Origin: Anthostomella pinea
Taxonomy: Eukaryota; Ascomycota; Sordariomycetes; Xylariales; Xylariaceae
Direction of reading: 5' to 3'
Length of the DNA stretch: 64,000 bases
NCBI GenBank assembly: GCA_963556695.1
Contig: CAUWAG010000004.1
Location: 1,426,001-1,490,000 of the forward strand
Shown: in pieces, positions 22,424-32,102 of the stretch
How positions within the stretch are numbered: the first letter of the stretch is position 1
How the letters are laid out: each line of letters starts with the position of its first letter
Notes under the pieces: generated by a model
Databases searched by the model: none
What the model was told of the DNA's origin: nothing
Seen by the model: only the letters and a program-made list of their open reading frames with translations
Position numbers and translations under genes: made by a program

Positions 22424-24358
22424 ACATCTCCCACCCCCCTGCGGACCACCCCCCCCGCGGACCAGCGCGTTCTGACCCACAAACGCGTAATTCACCAACC
22501 ACCAGGATTATGGTGATCCACCATCTACACCATCACTTTTGCATCTTTTTTTTCACAAAGCACACTATTTGAATCCTTATCCACTGCTGAATCTCATGAT
22601 GTCATTTTACGACTGTCAAATAAAAGCTAAAGCCGCCATTTTGGCTATCCAACGCGGAGCTCCAGTCCGCTCGTCAGCCCTCGAATGGCAAATCAGTCGC
22701 TCGTACGTCAACCGACGAATCTCTGGCATCCCAACGCGGAATGAGACCAGCGCTCTCCAACAGGCTCTCTCACCATATCTCGAATATAAGCTGGCAAGCT
22801 GGGCCCTGGGGCAAGCACGGCTAGGGTATTATCCGGCGGTCTCTAAGTTCCGTCTCATGGCCTAGTGGATGCTCCATGCCACCGGGGATGCTCGAGAATT
22901 AGGGGAAAATTGGGCATCCAAGTTCCTGTCTCGAAACCCGGAAGTCAAGATAATGAAGTCTCATGTTATCGACTACAACCGAGTGAATGGTGCTACAGCG
23001 GCAAATATCAACATTTTTTTCGATCGGTGTGACGCCTGACGTGGTTAACCTCATGCCAGCACGCTGGTACAACGTCGACGAAATGGGAATCGCCCAGGGG
23101 GTTGGGGACTCTCATTGGGTGGTCTCCGAGGCCTCTGGCAACGTGGCTATGAAGAAAGGGGTCGAGAAGGGTGAATGGATAACTGCCCTAGAGTGTGTGA
23201 ACGGATCTGGTGAGACCTTGCCGCCGCTGGTGATTCTCAAGGGGGTTAACGTACAAGCCCAGTGGTTTAGCAACCAAAACGAGGGCAAATTCACCGACTG
23301 GAGGTTTATTACGTCGCCCAATGGATGGACCTTGAATCCCATTGCATTAGAATGGCTTCAACGTATCTTTATTCCTCACATTCGGGAGGTCCACGGCAAC
23401 ACATGGGTGGTTTTGGTGTGTGATGGCCACGACTCCCACACGAATGACGAGTTCCTAGCCACCTGCTTGAGAAACAAAGTATGGTTGATCTTTTATGAAC
23501 TCACTGCTCCCATATAGTCCAGGTGTTAGATGTGGGAGTCTTTAATTTGGTAAAGAAGAGGTTGAAGACCTTACTCCAGGAGACGCCCAGCGGCCGTCTG
23601 GGACTCAGGCCATCTAAGGAGGAGGTTTTGGAGTGCTACGAACAGGCCCAGAAGGACACAATGACGCTCCTCAACATCAGAATTGCCTGGAAAAAGACTG
23701 GGATTGTTCCTCGCAACAGAGCGGAGGCGTTGAAGTCGAAATATGTGATTCTGGAGGACAAGGGGGTGGCCAGGGTACGCCAGAGGGACCCTAAGACTTC
23801 TGAGCAAGCCACAACACCAGATTTTCTCGAGATGGTAGCTAAAACCATTGTCACAACACCCTCTGGAAGCCGGGCTTTGCGGGAGAGTGCTCGAAAGCTC
23901 GAAAGAAAGGACCCTTCCTTTGGGGGGCCCTCTGAGCGCTTGTTAGTGCGGAAGGCTGGCAAGGCCATAGATATTCAGGCTGCTACCATTACAAATCTAC
24001 GGGCCAAATGTGAGCTGCTTGAGGCTCAAGTGGCTAAAAAGGCTAATACCACTCGAAAAGCAATCAAACCAACACCAGGGGAACGATTCGTCACAATGGC
24101 TAACATAAGGGAGGCCAAAATGGAGCTGAGGAACAGGAGGGTCTATAGGGACTCCGCTGCAGGCGAAGAGGTCCCACAAGAGGTCCCTGGTAAAGATCTA
24201 GGGTCGGAATCGGATTCTGGGAGCTGTATTATGGTTAGAACACCACGACCTTAGTGTATTTAGCAACTGTGGTGGTTGTAGATGGCTTCATCTGAATGAG
24301 AGTGGTGTGGTGTGGAGTGGTCCGTGGGGGGGTGGTCTGCAGGGGGGGGGTGAGATGT
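22424..24358 (+). mobile_element. pogo/Fot1-type DNA transposon nested in copia, inactive
   Basis: A 1,935-bp element flanked by the TA duplication (22422-22423 and 24359-24360). It has inverted ends of about 40 bp starting ACATCTC, each with two copies of a GC(G/A)GACCA octamer separated by a C run. Plus-strand transposase fragments run from an N-terminal psq-like helix-turn-helix (from about 22,594; AKAAILAIQRGAPVRSSALE) through a CENP-B-like DNA-binding part to a DDE domain with NVDEMGI and VCDGHDSH, and end in a Lys-rich tail to 24,254. Stops at 22,865 (TAG, probably from CAG) and near 23,517, plus frame breaks, inactivate it. Removing it restores the copia reading frame on the other strand. 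Confidence 0.88.
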
Positions 24359-26615
24359 TACCACTTAGGTCCATCTCATCTCTATCTGGGTGCTCCTGTA
24401 TTAATCTGCTAAGATCTTCATTTTCCTGGTACACTGGAATGTCCTCTAGGATTTTTGATGGCACCTTGTATCTACTTAGAAATAATATTAGTTGTTCCTC
24501 ACTGACATGCTGGAGGTCGTTCTTGAGGTTGCTCAAGTCTCCTAAGAACATCTGGTCCTTGTCTGCTATCACATCACGCATAGCGTGGACCTTGTTGGTT
24601 AATGGGTTCCAGACCAGATAGATGTTGATTGAGTTATATCCCATAAGATAGCCAACCCAGGCTTTAGGGTTCAGCTTCTTGTGGCGGTCCTTCTTTTTCT
24701 GTGCGGCGGTAGTCGTCACAAATATTTTACAGCTATACGCTCGTAGGTGTGCATGCATTGGCCTGCAGTCAGGGGTAACTAGGCCGTCTCGGAATGACAG
24801 ATATTAGAAGAACATCTCGTATGGAGTCTTCCAATTGTGGTGCCAGGATGGTGTTTGGTTGTGGAGATACACTGCTGCAGTGTAAATGTGACGCCAGAGA
24901 TATGTTGAAAGCTTGGCTCCGCTGCGCAGCAAGAGCTTTTGTTTTGATGACACCCCCCAAGCGCTCAGCGCCTCCATTCTGGTCTTGGGTGTGAGGTGAA
25001 GAGGGCTCGATTCGGATGTGGTTGTCTTTGATGAAGTCCTTAATGTCCTTTGACTTAGCGAACTCGTTGTCTGCTTCTATGGCCTCAACGTCGATCTAGA
25101 ACTGTATCTTTAGTATACGAACAATGCTTTGGAGGGCGCCAACTATGTGTTCAGTAGTTCTCCTTTTTAGGAAGTATGTCCACACGTATCCAGAGTATCT
25201 ATAAGTGACAAACATGATACTCCAGTAGCCATCTGAGTCCTTCTCAAGGTCAAGGAAGTCGATAGACAAGATGCTACCTGGCTTGGTTGACGGTCGCATA
25301 AGTGTTTTACATATCTGTTTCTTGGAAATTCGTGCCACTTCCTCAGATAGATTGTTGTCCTTTTCAAGCAGTATCTTGACCATTCGCTCCTCACTGTGGT
25401 GGACTTTTCATCCATTTGGTCGCTTGTTTGGGAAGAGGTAAAAGCACTCTGTGAAGTGGTGCCCTTTACAATGGCATCCCTTGCATACTTGAGTGGTTGA
25501 GGGAGCTTCTTCGTTGTCTCGACCCCTTTTGCCAGAAGCTCCCTGACTTCTTCCTCTAAAACCTCCTCTTGATCCACTTCTTGAGCCCCCTTGCTGTCTC
25601 TGGTTGTTGTTTCCTCTACTGCAGCCTCTGCCTCTTGCGTCTGATTGCTCTTGAGGATGCTCCTTTTCTTTTTTGTCTTTAATCAAGTCTCCTGTATCGT
25701 AAGGCTGTTCTCTATGAAGGGCTGGGAAACCCGCTTTCTATCCCTTCGAAAAATTGGTAATGTCGCGCGTTGTGATCCAGTCGTTGTGGAGGTCAGAGGC
25801 TATCTGGGAGTACGAAATACTGTCTTCAAGCACTCTTTCCTTCTTATTTGCCCTGGCTTGAGAAGACCAATTGGAGTTCATCAAGGCAACAGCAACTATG
25901 AAGTCATTAAATCAGGTTGCTGGAGATAGAGCCTTAGGGACCCTGGCTTTCATAGCTCTGGCTATAACCAACTCTTACTCCAAGCTAGCTGATAAAATCC
26001 TTCTTTCTTTTTCTGTACCCCTTTGTTGACTGTTGATATAATGACACGGTAGTTGACTTGGGCCTGGTGCATGATGTTCTCACTGTAGATGGCTCCTTTA
26101 GTTGCGAGCTCTTGGTACCACTGACGGAGGTTTTGTTCAGAGAGTAGTTTGGTCTCCTGTGTGGTAGGATTGACGGTTTCAAGAGTCCACTTGGTAAGTT
26201 CGGATATGGAGGTCTTGGTTTGCTGATAGATCTTGTCTTTGTGCTCAAATAGGGCGACGTTCATCTTGAAGTCAGCTGCTCCTTCTGTTGTAAGGTGTGA
26301 AGCGAGGACTCGTCCCTTCTCCACTGCTATTTGAGAATTTCTGATAGACTTCTTTAAATACTCTTCTGATAAGATACTAGGAGGCGTTGGTGCTGTTGGC
26401 CATAGAGTAGTTACCCCTGGCTCGATATGTTGCCAGATGCCGAGTGCTTCAGCCCTTTTCTGAAATTGGAGTCCCCAGCTGACAAAGTCCTTTCAAGACC
26501 GATAGTACGCAGTTGCGTTCTGTGTTGGAATTGTGATATTCATCTTAAAATGGTTGTATAATACGTGTATTCGAAATATAGATGCCGGTTGCGTAAATTC
26601 AATGAGACTCTTAAC

Positions 26616-26765
26616 TGTTGAATACATGGATATTGATTAATGCTATTGCTTGTTTTGTTCTGCGTACAGAGATTGATTATTCTGTCTTCTTGGTGGGTCA
26701 GATGCCCTGTGCGTCTCTGCCCAACTGGAGATCTTCCGGTGTCTATCTCCGGCTCCCATTCAACA
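26616..26765 (-). repeat. copia 5' LTR (right copy)
   Basis: 150 bp with TG...CA ends, the partner of 20176-20324. The sequence just inside it on the minus strand (gttaagagtctcattgaat) occupies the primer-binding position, but I could not match it to a tRNA. Confidence 0.88.
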
Positions 26766-26929
26766 AAAGACCCCATTCAGGGGCTTTCAAGGGTGATAGA
26801 CAAGGAGTTGTTGACAGTCAGATCTAAGGATGGGCCAGTCTTTCAGGATTACACTGTATTTAGTACTGAGATTCGTCCCACGGACCGAAGTTAGATCACG
26901 CAACCAATACACTCCATTCTCGACCCCAT

Positions 26930-28060
26930 GATATGGTCTTGTATTGTGACAAAAAGTAGTAAAATTTTAAAGTTTTATTTTCTACTACTTAGTAAAGCTT
27001 TTAATATTTTATTAAAAGGTTGTTTATATGTATCGCATTTTATTTAAACGCGTACATATTTTTTAATTTATCTAACAGGTTTTTTTTCCTTTTTCAAAAT
27101 AATCGCTTATGTTTATAAAGTTTCAAGCTTTTTAAAAATAAAGCGGCAGTTAAGCTTCGCTTTTTATGCCTTTTCAACCTGTTTATTTTTTTTTAATTTT
27201 ATACTTAAAAAAGTAAAAAGGATGTTTTTATTATTTTCCTTATAATAAATAGATTTGTTTCTATTATAATTTTAATCGTCGTTTTTTACGCCGTTATAAA
27301 GCTTATGTTAACCTTTTTTTTTTGTTATTAACGGTTTTTAATACTTTTACTAGCATTCAAATATTTTAAAGCTTCATCTTACTTAATAATCATGGTATAT
27401 TAACGTTTATTACCGTAATATTTCTGCTTTAATTATCCTTTTATATGCTTATAAATTTATATAAAGTGTAATATCGCGCCGGTTTCTTTAACCATTATAT
27501 TCGCCTTTTTGTATAATAATTAAAAAGATAAGATTTATTGTGTGATTATTTTATAAATTAATCTTTTTAATAATCATAATAGAAATTTAATTATAGATTT
27601 TTAAAAAACGTTATTATATAGGACCTTTAAAAGGATCATAAGCTTTAAAGGTATAAGCGGTTATTATAAACGTTACTGTTATTATTTAATATATTTAATA
27701 AGGCTAATTTATATTTAAATACTATACTATATTATATTATATTAAAGTAGACTTACTAGTCTCTTAACATATTTTTAAAAAACTATTACATTTAAAGGTA
27801 TTATATTTAAGGTATAGGAATCTTTTTTTTAAATAAACTAATATAATAAATCAGTATATTATACTTTTTATTTGTCTTTGTATACCGGTAATATTAAATT
27901 ATAATAAATATTTAAATAAGTAGAAATAATAGTATAAATTATAACTATTTATATTTATATACTTATTTTAATATCTCGAAATTACTACGTAATATAAAAT
28001 CTTATTTAAATAGCGCTTATAAAAACTTATAAGTGATAACTAATAAGTGCTAAGTGTAGC
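26930..28060. repeat. second AT-rich, RIP-decayed block
   Basis: About 1.1 kb of TpA-rich DNA beginning shortly after the copia LTR, without open frames. It merges into mixed-composition sequence near 28,060. It is probably a remnant of an older element, identity lost. Confidence 0.75.
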
Positions 28061-29654
28061 TTAGTTTGCTTCAAGTATGAAGAGGAACCTAACTATAACC
28101 ACCTATTAGACCACGCCCTTCGTCCACCAGTAGATCTTATGTGACGAGCCGTCTAACCTAGAAGGCTAAAAGGTTCTATAGGGTTTATGTTCTGAGGTAA
28201 GTCAACACAAAGGACGATAGAGGCTTCTATCAACTAGAAGACACTCAGATGCTAGGGCTTGGTCTGAACTGGGTTCACTGTGTAGTCGAGTCGTCAGGAG
28301 ATTTCTCCCACCTTAGGGTTGGCTAAGATGCTTAGATTGATCACTAAGGTAGAGACTGTCTATCTATCTGGTTGGGAAATGTCTGTCCTTATATATCCAA
28401 TCTCTCCCTCACTGATTAGGTGGCTCACCCTGGATCACCGGTGATCCAAGGTGATCCAGTGATCTAAATTCTTAGTCACGTGACCCAGGCTCTGCTGGTC
28501 GCGTGATCTGTGTACCGTTGCTCTGTTGCTCCGATCTCACCACTGATCAGCACCCCACTCTCTGGTCAATCTGTTTCCAATCGTCCCTTCTAGGCCTGCT
28601 ATCAGGCCGCACTGTTCGTTGGTTCGTAACATCTTATTTGAATTAATGCAAACTTAGAGGAAACGTTGGTTACTTGGTTTGCAAGCTCCGAGCGTTGAGA
28701 CATTTGCAGGTTTTGGAAAGCTAGTGGAGTGTCTATCGGAGATAGCTGGGGACAGTATACGGTATACCACGGTCGCATATCAAAACTACTCGCCTTATGA
28801 AGACGATGGTACCATCCTCCGAGTACCCTCATTTAGCTCTATCCGTCAATACCTAGAATATGGGGGCACCGCATCTAGTACCTTGAATGGCCAGGAGCAG
28901 AGACAACGACGGTAGGTGGAGCGGGGCGAGCTCGAGCGCGCCGACGCGCCACGGAAGGCTGAAAATGGAAGTTCCCCTGAATCCCCTGACGACCTTCAGA
29001 CCCACGTTATCCACCCCCATTTTCAACCATTCACCATCTTCACCATCTCAACGCCGACAACCTCCAGTCCAGTCATGATGCATTCCCACCCCGCAATCTC
29101 AACACAAGGCAGCAAGTCACACAATACAACGCATAAAGAAACTTATTATTGCAAAGGTTTTGGTATTCGGGGATGATGATCGATCAACACGATCCTACTA
29201 AGAAAATGCAATGGCTACCTACGTATGTGATGGGTGGGCAGACGACCTAACCTAGACTCATTGGCCAAATCTGCTCGCTTGATTTATCCATCAAACGCAA
29301 GCTTTGTGAATACGAAAAAGAAAAACAGAAACCGAAAGAAAGAAGTAAACGGATACAATGCCATCGGCAACGGGGGCGAGGGGTATATCCACCAAATCTG
29401 CAAAGCGATGCATGTATGTCATCATGCCCTCCCTCCCTTCCTCATGAAATCACCATCAATCGGCGTCTCGGCATCATCGTCATTTTTTGTGTTCGTTAGG
29501 TCGTGTCGTGGCATGGCGGAAAGCAGACCTTCTGCCTCGTCATGCGAATGCCACCAAGGACCACATCTGGCCTGGAAAGCATGCAACCTGGTATCGCCTC
29601 GGACTCTGTCCTGTCCAGGCAATGGGTGGTATAATGCAAAGTGTAAATCGGAAA
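28061..29654. other. intergenic region, no callable gene
   Basis: Mixed-composition DNA. At 28431-28448 there is a perfect 18-bp palindrome, tggatcaccggtgatcca, followed by further ggtgatcca copies. The small open frames at 28,679-29,176 have no domain and no splice partners. The part from about 29,200 is the presumed 3' flank of the minus-strand gene that follows. Confidence 0.45.
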
Positions 29655-29861
29655 TCATGCCTTTTCGCTGGTCTCCTCGTTCTTTTGGTCGTCACAGTTC
29701 ATCTCAGTCTCCTCGCTATCTGTGTGACCAGTCTTTTCCTCGTCACTCATCTCAACAGGCTCCTTGTCGGATTTTTTGTCAGTTTTCTCGTCGGTCTTCT
29801 CGCCGGCCTTCTCATCGGCCTTTTCGCCACCCGTGTGGCCAGTCTTGCTGTCGCCACTCGC
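29655..29861 (-). other. in-frame open extension beyond the TAG of the preceding gene
   Basis: Immediately after TAG the frame reads through 68 sense codons with coding-like low complexity (EKADEKAGEKTDEKTDKK), then TGA. The TAG would be CAG before a single C-to-T change in CpA context. I found no donor/acceptor pair in the right phase to splice the TAG out. Either a nonsense mutation shortened the protein or the stop is read through. Confidence 0.5.
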
Positions 29862-32102
29862 CTAAGTGGCAGCTCGTCCGGCCCAGGTGGAGTGCGCCCC
29901 GGTCTGCCCGTCGTTACCAGAAGAGCGCTGCGATTGCGAACGCGCGGCGCGGCGGGCCTGGCGTTCTTTGCATTTCATGGCATAAGCCGGATCAGTAGCG
30001 CGGCAGTGTTCGAGCCACTCCTCGTACTGCTGCTGCTTCATGCACTGGCTCGTGTCGCCGGGGAACAGAGGTCCCTTCGGCTTCGGGACGGGCTTGGGTC
30101 CGAATGCCGTCTTGGCCCAGAACTGCGTGGTGCCAGGGAGGCATCCAACAGGTGGGTTGTACGGTTGAGATTGGTTCGCAATGGGGAAACCAGGTGCTCC
30201 CATCTGCGGGATCTGGTTGTTGAATTGGCCGCCGGCGTAACCAGAAGCGGGCATCGCGCTACCGTAATTGTTGCCGTATTTGTTGCCGGCCATGGCCTGA
30301 GCGAACGCGGGATCCACCATGGGGGCTCTAACGCCGGTGTGTGGCTCAGGCATGTTCATGTTGAGGGCACCGTTGGGCATGGGCTGCGCATAGCTGGAAG
30401 GACCCGACGGTGCCATGGTGTTGCTTTGGGGCCCAAGCTGCATACCCGGAACGCCGTTCGACATGACTTGAGGAGGACTGGGCATCGGACCAAAGCCTGG
30501 AGGCGGAGCAGTAGGGTATCCGCCTAGGCCCTGGTGTTCTCCGAATCTGCCCATCTGAGGCTCGATAGCTGGGCCGGTCATCATCAGAGCTTGCTGCATA
30601 GGAGCCTGCATGCCGAAGTTTCCCTGCGGAACCCTGGCAAATCTATGTGCAACATTCTGCTCTGCTGATCTTCTAGCGTCCAGCTGTGCAGCATACAGCT
30701 GTGCCTTGATTTCCTCCATTTGGGAACGAAGGGCTTCTATGTCCTCATGGGTCGGCGCCGGTCGGGGCTCTCTAATAGCTTCAATCACCGAGGGTCGGTT
30801 GAACCTGGTGGGGGAGCCACCATCCAGAGTCGCGGGTCGCTGGGGCTGGGGCTGGGGTTGGAAAGCCGTGCTACAGAACTCGATGGCCTTAGGGTTCAGC
30901 GTATTGGCCTTCTTCTGGCTCTCAGTCTCGTCCGACAGACCACTAATTGCCGAATCCTTGGAAGCCTTACGCCGAAGCTTGTCGAATCGGTGGGCGGCCG
31001 ACTTCTGCAGTCGACCTAGCAGTGCATGGAATCGTTCGTTATCTTGGCCAGGGGCTAAGACCTCTGTGCCGTCCTGGCCACCTCCCTTCTTCTTCGAAGC
31101 AGATTCGTCATGAGCAGCCTTTCTAGCCAAGGCCTCTTGACCACGCTCATACTCGATGCGCAGTCTGTTGGGTGGAAGGCCTGCGCTGCGAGGGATGACA
31201 AGCTGCTCCAGTTGCTTTCTAAGCGCCAAGTCGACGTCGAATTCGTCCGTGTGAAGTCTCTTGGACTCCTTGATCACGTGAATACGCGCGAGCGGGAAGC
31301 TCAGGTCATGCTCTTCCGAATATCCAACAGGCGGGCGGGGGCTGGATAGGCTCGAGCTAAAGTACGGCTCCTCGTGAGAGGGGCCCCAACTTATGATTCT
31401 GTCGAAGCCCGCATGGGTGGTGGGAGTGGGTGCCCATGGGTTCTCCCTACGATAGCTGGGCTTAGGCAGGTGCTGGCTTGTGACAAGTTGCCAGTCTCGC
31501 AGATCTCCATCGTCCGTCGAAGCAGATTGGGGCTCGACCTTGTCCAGCACGTCAACAAACTCGTCTCTAGTGGCTGGTGCGGAGAAGATCAGGTCGGGAT
31601 CGACGACATGTCGGTTTGCGTAACGGTAGCCCGTATCGTTGGCAAGAGAGGTATCGACACGAAGCTGGGGCTTTGGCTTCTGCGTCTCTTCCTGAGAAAA
31701 TGCGGTCTTCGCAGGAGGCGCGGTTGCTAGAGGGGTGGAATGTTCCTCAGAACTGTCTTGGCTTCGACGGTTGTCTCTCCAGTTGTTGTTCATCAAAGCC
31801 TCGGTCCGCTTTGAGAGTCCTCGCTTCTCAGCAACAGCTTCAAATGCATCGAAAGTCTGCTTTCTGGGAGGGGCCGTTGCGAGCTGGGCAAACTTGTCGT
31901 CATCTTGGGCGGAGTTGCCGGTAATCTCGGTGTTGATTTTGAGACCCTTTGCCTTGGCACGTGCCGCGGCCTTGGTGTTGGAACCGCTGAACATACTGAG
32001 CAACTGTTCCGAACGAGTCGGCACCTCAGTCACTAAGTCAAGTCTTTGTCGACGACGGTGCGGGACCTTGAAGCAGCAGAGTATGAGTACGGCAATAGAC
32101 AA
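29862..32102 (-). CDS. large low-complexity ascomycete protein, unknown function
   Basis: A continuous frame of 746 aa. The first credible start is MFSGSNTKAA at 31,994; the ATG at 32,102 would add 36 residues in front of it. The sequence is hydrophilic and mostly disordered, with Ala/Lys-rich and acidic stretches. A helical segment (about DIEALRSQMEEIKAQLYAAQL) probably forms a coiled coil. A long Met/Pro/Gly/Gln-rich region follows, and then a compact conserved-looking C terminus (PKPKGPLFPGDTSQC, YEEWLEHCRATDPAYAMKC, basic RQARRAARSQSQR). No catalytic domain is visible. After the TAG at 29862-29864 the same frame stays open for 68 more codons of Lys/Glu/Asp repeats to a TGA at 29655-29657, so the true C terminus may be longer. 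Confidence 0.75.
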   Translation of the reverse strand: MSIAVLILCCFKVPHRRRQRLDLVTEVPTRSEQLLSMFSGSNTKAAARAKAKGLKINTEITGNSAQDDDKFAQLATAPPRKQTFDAFEAVAEKRGLSKRTEALMNNNWRDNRRSQDSSEEHSTPLATAPPAKTAFSQEETQKPKPQLRVDTSLANDTGYRYANRHVVDPDLIFSAPATRDEFVDVLDKVEPQSASTDDGDLRDWQLVTSQHLPKPSYRRENPWAPTPTTHAGFDRIISWGPSHEEPYFSSSLSSPRPPVGYSEEHDLSFPLARIHVIKESKRLHTDEFDVDLALRKQLEQLVIPRSAGLPPNRLRIEYERGQEALARKAAHDESASKKKGGGQDGTEVLAPGQDNERFHALLGRLQKSAAHRFDKLRRKASKDSAISGLSDETESQKKANTLNPKAIEFCSTAFQPQPQPQRPATLDGGSPTRFNRPSVIEAIREPRPAPTHEDIEALRSQMEEIKAQLYAAQLDARRSAEQNVAHRFARVPQGNFGMQAPMQQALMMTGPAIEPQMGRFGEHQGLGGYPTAPPPGFGPMPSPPQVMSNGVPGMQLGPQSNTMAPSGPSSYAQPMPNGALNMNMPEPHTGVRAPMVDPAFAQAMAGNKYGNNYGSAMPASGYAGGQFNNQIPQMGAPGFPIANQSQPYNPPVGCLPGTTQFWAKTAFGPKPVPKPKGPLFPGDTSQCMKQQQYEEWLEHCRATDPAYAMKCKERQARRAARSQSQRSSGNDGQTGAHSTWAGRAAT

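Larger units (their letters stand above)
20176..26765 (-). mobile_element. decayed Ty1/copia LTR retrotransposon with nested DNA transposon
   Basis: Two similar ~150-bp LTRs (20176-20324 and 26616-26765, ends TGTTGAAT...ATTCAACA) bracket a minus-strand copia-type polyprotein region. Reading from the right there is a gag-like frame (25962-26324), a CCHC zinc knuckle C-x2-C-x4-H-x4-C in the frame 25408-25686, integrase-core fragments (25096-25383 and 24769-24960), a post-integrase segment (24361-24758), reverse transcriptase (21479-21742, with AFINADL and KALYGL motifs) and RNase H remnants toward 20,600. The order integrase before RT is diagnostic of copia. Numerous stops and frame changes make it inactive. 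A pogo-type element sits at 22424-24358. No matching 5-bp duplication flanks the LTRs (ccagg, aaaga). Confidence 0.88.

Noticed and set aside
29487..30527. 346-aa plus-strand frame opposite the 746-aa gene
   Set aside because: Shadow of the minus-strand coding and readthrough region; composition mirrors that gene and no domain is visible.
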